Assembly: GCA_903826405.1 (NCBI GenBank)
Contig: CAIKEH010000032.1
Location: forward strand, 1 to 64,000
DNA: 64,000 bases
From: an uncultured bacterium
Lineage (GTDB): Bacteria > Bacteroidota > Bacteroidia > Chitinophagales > Chitinophagaceae
Direction of reading: 5' to 3'
A model generated the notes under the pieces. The model was not told the DNA's origin, searched no databases, and saw nothing but the letters and a program-made list of their open reading frames with translations. Within the stretch, counting starts at the first letter, position 1, and every line of letters begins with the position of its first letter. Positions 9,395 to 17,163 of this stretch are shown in pieces. The translations under genes and the position numbers were made by a program.

Positions 9395-11164
9395 ATGTTG
9401 ATCCGATTTCTGCTTTACAACCTCGGCATATTCTGCTGCTTGACCTTAACCGCCCAGACAACCAATCCCATACGGATCAACCAACTGGGGTATTATGGCC
9501 GAGGTGTCAAAATCGCATCCTGGATATCAGATGAAAGGTCAAAGCCATTTTTCGTTCTTAATAAGATCAACGGTGATACGGTTTTCAGAGGAACCACAAC
9601 GGGTCCGATACGATCAACAAACTCCTCACTGATGGTCCATACCTTGGACCTTACCCCAATGAACAGACCCGGGACTTACTCGATCTCCATACCCGGCAAA
9701 GCATCCTCCTACAACTTCGCAATCGGACAACATGCATACTTTGATGCCGCTTTGGCCGCACTCAAAGCTTTCTATTTTCAAAGGATGTCCATGCCGATCG
9801 GTCCTGCATTTGGAGGTAAATGGTCACGCGACGCCGGCCATCCGGATGATAAAGTGCTTGTTCATGCTTCCGCGGCTTCCACAGGCAGACCCGAAGGAAG
9901 CGTCCTCTCTTCGCCGGGAGGATGGTACGATGCAGGTGACTACAATAAATACGTCGTTAATTCCGGGATCACCATGGGTACTTTAATGAGCGCTTATGAA
10001 GATTTTCCCGAATACTTTGGAAAGTTGTCAACCGCCATTCCCGAATCCGGGAATCCCCTCCCCGACATACTCGACGAAATTCTTTACAACCTCAGATGGA
10101 TGCTCACCATGCAGGATACGTCTGATGGAGGGGTATATCACAAGTGCACCAATGCATCATTCGACCCCATGGTCATGCCCTCTTCATGTACGCGTCCCCG
10201 GTATATGGTCATGAAATCCACTGCGGCGGCACTGGATCTGGCAGCTGTGTGCGCACAAGCAGCACGGATATTTGAATCATTCGAAAAAATACTCCCCGGC
10301 CTATCCGACAGTTGCAGCCGTGCAGCCCGGATGGCATGGAAATGGGCAGTGAAAAATCCTGAGATCATTTATGATCAGGACGCCATGAACAAAAACTATC
10401 AACCTGCCATTTCCACTGGATCCTATGGTGATAGACACCTGGAGGACGAATGGTTCTGGGCCGCGAGCGAATTGTTGGCCACCACGGGACAGGACAAGTA
10501 TGTGAAAGGACTTGACTCCTGGATCAACCATCCACTTACACTTTCCTCCTGGTCGGATGTAGGGATGCTGGGCTACTATAGTCTGATCCGCGAACAGAAA
10601 ATATTCTCCCCTGCTATTCGGCAAATCATATTGGAATTAAAAAACCGGACCATCCATTTTGCCGACTCACTTCTGATGAACGCTTCATCCAGCGCATTTC
10701 GAACTTCCATGGGTGGATCTCCAAAAGACTTTGTTTGGGGCAGTAATAGCGTCGCCGCGAACCAAGGGATCGTTTTGATCCAGGCTTACCTGTTGACGAA
10801 AGACGAAAAATATATTCAAGGTGCCATTGGAAATGCTGACCATATTCTGGGGCGGAACGCAACCGGCTACTGCTTCATTACAGGAATGGGGACATACTCC
10901 ACCATGCAACCACACCATAGGATTTCCATTGCAGACCAGATCCTTGAACCTGTCCCCGGCCTATTGGCAGGAGGCCCCAATCCAGGTAAACAGGACGGGT
11001 GCAACTACCTGTACTCAGAACCGGAAACCACCTATCTGGATGAAGATTGTTCCTATGCTTCAAATGAAATCGCCATAAACTGGAATGCACCACTGGTATA
11101 CCTGTTGAATGCCATTGAGGCCATAGAAAATTCCGAATTACGTGTGTCGGATCGCAGATTCTGA
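9395..11164 (+). CDS. Exported glycoside hydrolase family 9 (endoglucanase/cellulase)
   Basis: 589 residues with a signal peptide (about 1-20). An N-terminal immunoglobulin-like CelD_N domain follows (IRINQLGY near residue 27, through about 110), then the (alpha/alpha)6-barrel catalytic domain. GH9 hallmarks are GGWYDAGDYNKY near 174-185 (the two aspartates that activate water), PHHRIS near 505 and the C-terminal DEDCSYASNEIAINWNAP near 550-567, with the general-acid glutamate. GH9 enzymes cleave beta-1,4-glucan or related chains with inversion. There is no T9SS sorting domain, so it is probably periplasmic. It stands alone, upstream of a convergent TatD gene. Confidence 0.92.
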   Translation: MLIRFLLYNLGIFCCLTLTAQTTNPIRINQLGYYGRGVKIASWISDERSKPFFVLNKINGDTVFRGTTTGPIRSTNSSLMVHTLDLTPMNRPGTYSISIPGKASSYNFAIGQHAYFDAALAALKAFYFQRMSMPIGPAFGGKWSRDAGHPDDKVLVHASAASTGRPEGSVLSSPGGWYDAGDYNKYVVNSGITMGTLMSAYEDFPEYFGKLSTAIPESGNPLPDILDEILYNLRWMLTMQDTSDGGVYHKCTNASFDPMVMPSSCTRPRYMVMKSTAAALDLAAVCAQAARIFESFEKILPGLSDSCSRAARMAWKWAVKNPEIIYDQDAMNKNYQPAISTGSYGDRHLEDEWFWAASELLATTGQDKYVKGLDSWINHPLTLSSWSDVGMLGYYSLIREQKIFSPAIRQIILELKNRTIHFADSLLMNASSSAFRTSMGGSPKDFVWGSNSVAANQGIVLIQAYLLTKDEKYIQGAIGNADHILGRNATGYCFITGMGTYSTMQPHHRISIADQILEPVPGLLAGGPNPGKQDGCNYLYSEPETTYLDEDCSYASNEIAINWNAPLVYLLNAIEAIENSELRVSDRRF

Positions 11165-11173
11165 GTGTTGGGC

Positions 11174-11938
11174 TCAGGACCCGAAAAGTTCAGCCGCATT
11201 TAGTGATGTGATCCGTGCCACTTCTTCCACCTTCATGCCCAAAGTCTCCGCGATCTTATCCGCAACATACCTGATGAATGAGGGTTCATTGCGTTTACCG
11301 CGAAAAGGCACGGGTGCAAGATATGGTGCGTCTGTCTCCAGAACAACCTTTTCCAAACCGATCACTTTCAACACTTCATCAAGTCCCGCTTTTTTGTAAG
11401 TCACCACACCTCCGATGCCAAGAAAAAAATCGAGTGACTTGATCTTCTCGGCTTGTTCTATCGTGCCTCCGAAGCAATGGAAGACACCACGTATGCCATC
11501 ATCCTTATGTTCAGCGACCAGTTCAATACAACGGTCCGTAGCTTCACGGCTATGGATCACGATGGGCAAATTATGTTTCGTGGCCCAATTCATTTGGCGG
11601 TGGAATGCTTTTTCCTGTTCCGCTGCACGGGTCTTGTCCCAATACATATCCAATCCTATCTCCCCGATACCTGAGAACTTACGTTCTGACAGCCATTTTT
11701 CCATTTGATCCAAAACCTCCTCAAAATCATTTTCGACCGAACAGGGATGCAATCCCATCATGACATGACAAAATCCGGATTCGTTCTCTTCCAATAATAA
11801 CATTCCCGGGATACTTTCCAGATCGACATTGGGTAAATAAATTTTGGACAGTCCCGCCTGACGGGCACGTAAGATGACCTCCTGACGATCGGTCTGAAAA
11901 TCTTTGGAATAAAGGTGACAATGAGTATCAATCAACAT
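11174..11938 (-). CDS. TatD-family metal-dependent DNase
   Basis: 254 residues of the TatD amidohydrolase-like TIM barrel: DTHCHLY at the N terminus, GEIGLDMYW near 95, HSREA near 130, FHCFGG near 157 and ETDAPYLAP near 205. The family are 3'-5' exonucleases or endonucleases using divalent metals, thought to act in DNA quality control. ATG 11938 puts the first metal motif at residues 3-8; an adjacent in-frame ATG at 11941 is equally possible. It converges with the GH9 gene, 9 bp apart. Confidence 0.92.
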   Translation of the reverse strand: MLIDTHCHLYSKDFQTDRQEVILRARQAGLSKIYLPNVDLESIPGMLLLEENESGFCHVMMGLHPCSVENDFEEVLDQMEKWLSERKFSGIGEIGLDMYWDKTRAAEQEKAFHRQMNWATKHNLPIVIHSREATDRCIELVAEHKDDGIRGVFHCFGGTIEQAEKIKSLDFFLGIGGVVTYKKAGLDEVLKVIGLEKVVLETDAPYLAPVPFRGKRNEPSFIRYVADKIAETLGMKVEEVARITSLNAAELFGS

Positions 11939-12045
11939 CATAAGCGCCAAAGTTCTGTAAAAATCAGAGACCGGATTAAACTTGGATTACTGCAATATGT
12001 CTCATACTGGTCCGTTTCAAAAATTCAAATCAAACACTGACGAAC

Positions 12046-12960
12046 ATGTTATTGTCAAAAAAGATCTTCCTCATCACCGGTCTTGCAGTTTTTTCCCTCC
12101 TGACCATGGATTCTTGTAAAAAAGACCAAAGTGCAAATTCTGTGAATGCTGGTTCTCAATCGATTGTGGATGCATCTGGAGATGAGTCCACACTGGAGAG
12201 CACTTTTAACGATGTGTATGACAATGCCGCAGGAATTGACAGTGCCACTGCAGGCGAGTCCTTGGGCATGTACGGAAACAACGGAGCGGGGGTATTCGGC
12301 GCTGCGGCATTTAATTCGGTAGGAGAAATGACCAATGCACCCCAAACAAGATGTTTCACCCTGACGATCATCCCGCAGCAAAGAGGTGTGTTCCCTAAAA
12401 CCGTGACCATCGACTTTGGGGCCGGATGTGAACATAATGGTCATACCCGGATGGGGAAGATCATCACCGTATATAGTGGACCACTTTTTATTCCTGGAAG
12501 TCAGGCTGTTACCACATTTGAAGGGTATGCTATTGACAGTTTCACCGTTGAAGGGAAGCACACGATCACCAATTTGACGGATACGGGGGCAAACCAACGC
12601 AGTGTGAGGGTGGTCGTTGAAAATGCCAAGGTGACCAATACTGCCAATGGGAACTGGAGAACCTGGAACTCCGACCGGACAAGAACCCAGGTTGAGGGGA
12701 ATGGAACGCCGTTGTATCCTCTTGATGATGTGTACAATATAACCGGTGATCGTTCCGGATCGAACTCGCAGGGCAGGACCTGGTCAGGGCAGACGGTTGA
12801 ACCTCTTGTCAGGAAATCTGTGTGCCCTTGGCTGGTCAAAGGCATTGTAAATCTGACAGTTAATGGAAGATCGGGAGTCCTGGATTATGGTGACGGCACT
12901 TGTGACAACCAGGCTACAATTACAGTCAATGCTGTTCCCAAAACGATAACTCTACACTGA
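12046..12960 (+). CDS. Putative lipoprotein of unknown function
   Basis: 304 residues with a typical hydrophobic export signal followed by a cysteine in MDSCKK near residue 26. This suggests a lipoprotein, although the residues before Cys are not a perfect lipobox. The mature part is rich in Gly, Thr, Asn and Val and contains regular beta-strand patterns (for example TVTIDFGAGC and the final LDYGDGTC). It looks like a surface or periplasmic beta-rich protein. I do not recognise the family. It is a single-gene unit with a strong terminator 69 bp downstream. Confidence 0.75.
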   Translation: MLLSKKIFLITGLAVFSLLTMDSCKKDQSANSVNAGSQSIVDASGDESTLESTFNDVYDNAAGIDSATAGESLGMYGNNGAGVFGAAAFNSVGEMTNAPQTRCFTLTIIPQQRGVFPKTVTIDFGAGCEHNGHTRMGKIITVYSGPLFIPGSQAVTTFEGYAIDSFTVEGKHTITNLTDTGANQRSVRVVVENAKVTNTANGNWRTWNSDRTRTQVEGNGTPLYPLDDVYNITGDRSGSNSQGRTWSGQTVEPLVRKSVCPWLVKGIVNLTVNGRSGVLDYGDGTCDNQATITVNAVPKTITLH

Positions 12961-13028
12961 AAAAAAGTTGGACATCTGAAAAAAACACGTACATTGGAAG
13001 CAGTTTTCATAGGGTACGGATTAAAAAC

Positions 13029-13062
13029 GGGCCAGGGTTTCTACCCCGGCCCAATTTTTTTT
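13029..13062 (+). terminator. Rho-independent terminator after the lipoprotein gene
   Basis: A GC-rich stem (GGGCC at 13029-13033 with GGCCC at 13048-13052, plus GGG/CCC inside with one mismatch) is followed by AA and a run of eight T. Confidence 0.9.
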
Positions 13063-13103
13063 AACACCATTTTAAATCTTGATTTCTCTTTCCAGATAAT
13101 TCT

Positions 13104-13724
13104 TCAGGTCAACTTATCACAACTCCACCCACGCTGGCCGATCTCATCCAACACCCGGGGTAGAACGTATTTCAATTTTTTCTCTGCCTTGCTGCTGTCA
13201 TGAAATACGATGATGTCGCCCAGCCTCATCCTGTCGATGACCTGACGAAGGCATTTCTCCTCATTCAACTCGATGTCGAAATCTCCACTCAGCAGTGACC
13301 ACATGATCACTTTCATCCTTAAAGATCGCCTGATCGATCTCACCTGACTGGTACTGATCCGGCCATAGGGAGGCCTGAACAAATTTCCCTTTATGCATGT
13401 AGTGGCCTTTTGTATGTCCTCCAGATAAGCATTGTCGGGAACCTTCCATCCGTTCATATGCGACCAAGTATGATTTCCACAGGCATGCCCTTCATCCAAA
13501 ACCCGCTGATGCAGGCTGGGCAAGCGTTCCACGTTATTCCCAATGGAAAAGAAAGTGGCTTTCGCCTGGCGTTTCCCAAGCTCATCCAGTACGTAAGGAG
13601 TCGCTTGTTCATGGGGGCCATCGTCGAAAGTCAGATAGACACGTCCTTCGTCGGATGGCATATCCCAGACACAGGATGGATAAGCCATTTTGATCAACCA
13701 AGGTGTCCTGACCGGATAAAGCAT
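13104..13724 (-). CDS. Polysaccharide deacetylase (NodB-homology domain)
   Basis: 206 residues forming a compact NodB-type carbohydrate esterase family 4 domain. It has TFDDGPH near residue 32 (catalytic base and metal Asp), HTWSHMNG near 83 (metal histidines), RPPYGRIS near 118 and IVFHDS near 180. These enzymes remove N- or O-acetyl groups from glycans such as peptidoglycan or chitin-type polymers. No signal peptide is apparent, so its location is uncertain. It is divergent from gltX. Confidence 0.9.
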   Translation of the reverse strand: MLYPVRTPWLIKMAYPSCVWDMPSDEGRVYLTFDDGPHEQATPYVLDELGKRQAKATFFSIGNNVERLPSLHQRVLDEGHACGNHTWSHMNGWKVPDNAYLEDIQKATTCIKGNLFRPPYGRISTSQVRSIRRSLRMKVIMWSLLSGDFDIELNEEKCLRQVIDRMRLGDIIVFHDSSKAEKKLKYVLPRVLDEIGQRGWSCDKLT

Positions 13725-13859
13725 AACCGAAGATAATCATTGTTCAAAGTAGCCAAGATCCAAAGCCGAGTAACTGCGATGAATCCCACTGAATTTCCCT
13801 GAATCATGTTCAACCGTTTTGACTACCGATGCATCACGGCAGGGATCGTGCGCAGATCA

Positions 13860-13867
13860 TATCTTTG
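13860..13867 (+). promoter_or_regulatory. Candidate -7 box of gltX
   Basis: TATCTTTG matches the Bacteroidota -7 consensus TAnnTTTG perfectly but ends only 4 bases before the gltX ATG. If used, the transcript would be leaderless or nearly so. No TTTG -33 box is seen at the usual spacing, which lowers confidence. Confidence 0.35.
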
Positions 13868-13871
13868 CGGC

Positions 13872-15404
13872 ATGCAGCAAAAAGTCCGCGTTCGCTTTGC
13901 ACCAAGTCCAACAGGAGGTCTACATCTCGGAGGTGTTCGCACCGTCCTTTATAATTATCTCTATGCACGCAAAAATGGAGGCGATTTCGTACTTCGGATC
14001 GAGGATACCGATCAGTCCAGATTCGTCGAAGGGGCGGAGGAATACATCTCTGATTGCCTGTCCTGGTGTGGGCTTTTACCCGATGAAAGCCCTTCAGTCG
14101 GAGGGCAGTTTGCACCTTATCGTCAAAGCGAGCGGAAATCCTTATATCGGCAATATGCAGAGCAACTCGTACATCAGGGACATGCTTATTATGCATTTGA
14201 CACTCCTACAGAGTTGGATGAGATGCGGAATCGTTTCAGGACAGAAGAGAACCCTTCTCCCCAATATGATCGTAAGATCCGGAAAAGTATGCGCAATTCA
14301 TTGACCATCAGCGAAAATGAGACTATAGCTCTCTTGGCCAATGGTACGCCATACGTCATAAGGATCAAGGTTCCAGAAGGGGAGGAAGTATCTTTCATTG
14401 ACCTGATCCGAGGAGAGGTCAGTTTCTCCACGGATACGGTAGACGATAAAGTACTTCTCAAGGCAGATGGCATGCCCACCTACCATCTTGCCGTGGTTGT
14501 GGACGACCGGCTCATGGAGATCACTCATGCCTTCAGGGGCGAAGAATGGTTGCCTTCAGCACCAGTTCATATCCTTCTGTGGAAATATCTGGGCTGGGAA
14601 ATGGAGATGCCCAAATGGGCACACCTGCCACTGATATTGAAACCAGATGGCCATGGAAAACTCAGCAAACGTGACGGCGACCGACTCGGTTTTCCCGTCT
14701 TCGCCATGAATTGGAAGGACCCCAAGTCTGGCGAACTGACCAAAGGATTCCGTGAACTCGGATTTCTGCCCGAAGCCTTTATCAATATGCTGGCTATGCT
14801 GGGTTGGAATGATGGTAGTGGACAGGAGATCTTCACCTTGGAAGAACTCATTCAAAAATTCGAACTCGATCGTGTGCACAAGGGCGGCGCAAAGTTCGAT
14901 TACGAAAAAGCCAAGTGGTTCAATCAGGAATGGATCAAACGGTCCACTGCGGAAAGATTACTGCCCGAAGTCAGACGAGCATTACATGATGCAGGCATCT
15001 TTGCGGAAGAGATCAAGATCAAGACCGTCATAAACCTCATCAAGGAACGTTGCGTATTGATCCCTGATTTCGTTGAACAGGGGAGCTTTTTCTTTCGCCC
15101 TCCAGAAACCTGGGACATATCCGCAATAGCAGGAAAATGGAATCCATCCAAGAAGGAACTTTTCGAAGATTATATGACCCGACTGATAGAGGCGGAATGG
15201 ACTGCATCTAATCTGGAACAGATATTCAAGAGCATGGCCGCAGAAAGGATGATCAAAGCCGGCGAACTGATGCTGCCCTTACGCATTATACTTGTTGGCG
15301 GGAAATTCGGCCCCCCCGTTTTCGAGATCGCCGAGATATTGGACAGGGACGAAACATTGGCCAGAATGGGAAAGGCAATGAAGGCATGGACGATCGACTC
15401 ATGA
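13872..15404 (+). CDS. gltX: Glutamyl-tRNA synthetase
   Basis: 510 residues with the full class I GluRS architecture. The HIGH-type motif in APSPTGGLHLGG is at residues 10-21, RIEDTDQSR near 42-50, the KMSKS-type motif KLSKRDG near 263, and the alpha-helical anticodon-binding domain follows to the end. It charges tRNA-Glu with glutamate in the cytoplasm. ATG 13872 is chosen because the RVRFAPSPTG strand begins right after it; the open frame extends upstream, but those residues are not GluRS-like. A TATCTTTG box directly upstream suggests a very short 5' leader. Confidence 0.95.
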   Translation: MQQKVRVRFAPSPTGGLHLGGVRTVLYNYLYARKNGGDFVLRIEDTDQSRFVEGAEEYISDCLSWCGLLPDESPSVGGQFAPYRQSERKSLYRQYAEQLVHQGHAYYAFDTPTELDEMRNRFRTEENPSPQYDRKIRKSMRNSLTISENETIALLANGTPYVIRIKVPEGEEVSFIDLIRGEVSFSTDTVDDKVLLKADGMPTYHLAVVVDDRLMEITHAFRGEEWLPSAPVHILLWKYLGWEMEMPKWAHLPLILKPDGHGKLSKRDGDRLGFPVFAMNWKDPKSGELTKGFRELGFLPEAFINMLAMLGWNDGSGQEIFTLEELIQKFELDRVHKGGAKFDYEKAKWFNQEWIKRSTAERLLPEVRRALHDAGIFAEEIKIKTVINLIKERCVLIPDFVEQGSFFFRPPETWDISAIAGKWNPSKKELFEDYMTRLIEAEWTASNLEQIFKSMAAERMIKAGELMLPLRIILVGGKFGPPVFEIAEILDRDETLARMGKAMKAWTIDS

Positions 15405-15504
15405 AAGGAAAAGCCTTAGTTTAGAGGGGAAATTAAACCATTTGTTCTTAAAAATCCCCATCACGGGACTAAGCCCTATTCAATAATTTTCAAAATAGAT
15501 AATT

Positions 15505-16443
15505 ATGCAGACCATACTCGGATCTGGAGGCACCATTGGTAAACCCCTCGCCCACGAGTTGAGAAAATACACGGACCAAATCCGTTTAGTAAGTCGGAAT
15601 CCTCAAAAAGTAAACGATACGGATGAACTGTTTCCTGCCGACTTGAGCGATTCCTCCGCGATTGATAGGGCCATTGCTGGAAGTGAAGTGGTATACGTGG
15701 TCGTTGGATTTGAATACGATCTCAAGGTGTGGCAGAAATCCTGGCCACCTTTCCTGAGAACTGTAATTGATGCCTGCAAGAAGCAAGGTGCCAAACTGGT
15801 GTTCTTCGACAACATGTATTTATATGCGAAAACAGCTTTGCCTCACATGACAGAATCGTCCCCCATTGATCCTCCGAGCAAAAAAGGTGAGGTCAGGAGG
15901 CAATTGCACGACATGATCATGAATGCTGTGTCCAGCGGAGAACTCGCTGCACTGATCGCCCGTTCCGCGGATTTTTACGGACCCGACAATCAGAAAAGCG
16001 CATTGGGCATCATGGTGGCAAACAATCTGCTCAAGGGGAAAAAGGCACAGGCCTTCGGTGATGTGGGCAAGATCCACAACTACACCTACACACCTGATGC
16101 TGCAAAAGCCACTGCCATCCTGGGCAATACTCCAGATGCCTATGGTCAGGTCTGGCATCTTCCCACCACAAAAGAGAAAATGAACACTCGCCAATGGATC
16201 GAACTCATAGGCAAGGAACTGAATGTGAAGCCAGGGATACAATCCATTCCAAACTGGATGATCAAGCTGATAGGTGTCTTCAACCCGATGATGAGGGAAT
16301 TCCCTGAAATGATCTATCAGAATGAAATGGATTATTTTTTTGACAGCAGTAAATTCGAGGAACGATTCGGGTGGTCTGCAACACCACCTGCCGAAGGGGT
16401 AAAGGCGATGATCAAAGATCTGAAGTCATCTGCGAATGCATGA
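15505..16443 (+). CDS. NAD(P)-dependent epimerase/dehydratase-family protein
   Basis: 312 residues of an extended/atypical SDR. The Rossmann motif GSGGTIGKPL is at residues 6-15, an acidic/basic cofactor region follows, then a YVVVGFEYD strand. A serine/tyrosine site of the usual YxxxK type is not obvious; FFDNMYLYAK near 110-119 may be the degenerate equivalent. It resembles NmrA-like or NAD-dependent epimerase proteins annotated only generally. It is about 100 bp after gltX on the same strand but has its own AT-rich upstream region. Substrate unknown. Confidence 0.75.
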   Translation: MQTILGSGGTIGKPLAHELRKYTDQIRLVSRNPQKVNDTDELFPADLSDSSAIDRAIAGSEVVYVVVGFEYDLKVWQKSWPPFLRTVIDACKKQGAKLVFFDNMYLYAKTALPHMTESSPIDPPSKKGEVRRQLHDMIMNAVSSGELAALIARSADFYGPDNQKSALGIMVANNLLKGKKAQAFGDVGKIHNYTYTPDAAKATAILGNTPDAYGQVWHLPTTKEKMNTRQWIELIGKELNVKPGIQSIPNWMIKLIGVFNPMMREFPEMIYQNEMDYFFDSSKFEERFGWSATPPAEGVKAMIKDLKSSANA

Positions 16444-16629
16444 TGACGTCTGCTTCTGAATATCATTCCCTAAGAACTGTCCAGCATGCCGTAGGTGTTT
16501 TTCTTTCGAAATCTAAAATTCAACCGCGTGGCCTTTCCGTTGCAGGAAAAAAAGGAAGGCCGCTCACTTTGCCTTTATCCTGAAATGAACTGGGAAAAGG
16601 AACGGGACGGCAATGTGAAGTGATTGAAT

Positions 16630-16637
16630 TACTTTTG
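16630..16637 (+). promoter_or_regulatory. Candidate -7 promoter box
   Basis: TACTTTTG fits TAnnTTTG and lies 49 bases before the ATG of the cobalamin-binding domain gene. No convincing -33 box accompanies it. Confidence 0.35.
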
Positions 16638-16686
16638 AGAGAGGAAATCTCCCATTGGTCAATCACCATTTGAAGCCGATCAAGCC

Positions 16687-17100
16687 ATGAATCAGAAAAG
16701 ACCCGTACGGGTGCTGGTAGCCAAGGTTGGCTTGGACGGTCACGACCGTGGAGCCAAGGTTATTGCAGCCTCACTGCGTGATGCCGGCATGGAAGTCATA
16801 TACACAGGTCTTCGCCAGACACCCGAGATGGTAGTAAATGCGGCTTTGCAGGAAGATGTGGATGCCATTGGCGTCAGCATATTATCGGGCGCGCATATGA
16901 CCGTCTTCCCCCGGATCATCAAACTCATGCAAGAGAAAGGGATGGACGATGTTTTACTCACTGGTGGTGGCATCATTCCTGAGGAAGATCGGGAAAAGCT
17001 CAATAAAATGGGCGTGGGTCAACTTTTTGCTCCAGGAACGAACACTTCCGAGATCGCGATCTACATCCGTGATTGGACGGAAAAAAACCGTCCTTTTTGA
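16687..17100 (+). CDS. Cobalamin (B12)-binding domain protein, methylmalonyl-CoA mutase C-terminal type
   Basis: 137 residues forming a single Rossmann-like B12-binding domain. The base-off/His-on motif [12 protein letters not shown] (DxHxxG) is near residues 13-24, VSILSGAH near 63 and LTGGGIIP near 96. It matches the C-terminal domain of methylmalonyl-CoA mutase but is encoded alone, without the TIM-barrel catalytic part. Such stand-alone domains pair with a separate large subunit in mutases (methylmalonyl-, isobutyryl- or related acyl-CoA). The partner is not in this window, but a methylmalonyl-CoA epimerase gene is at 33560. Confident on the domain; the partner enzyme is inferred. Confidence 0.88.
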   Translation: MNQKRPVRVLVAKVGLDGHDRGAKVIAASLRDAGMEVIYTGLRQTPEMVVNAALQEDVDAIGVSILSGAHMTVFPRIIKLMQEKGMDDVLLTGGGIIPEEDREKLNKMGVGQLFAPGTNTSEIAIYIRDWTEKNRPF

Positions 17101-17163
17101 CATTTCTACCTGACTGAATCCACTTAGTAAAAGCAAAAGTCCGGCTATCCGGTCTGAAATTCA

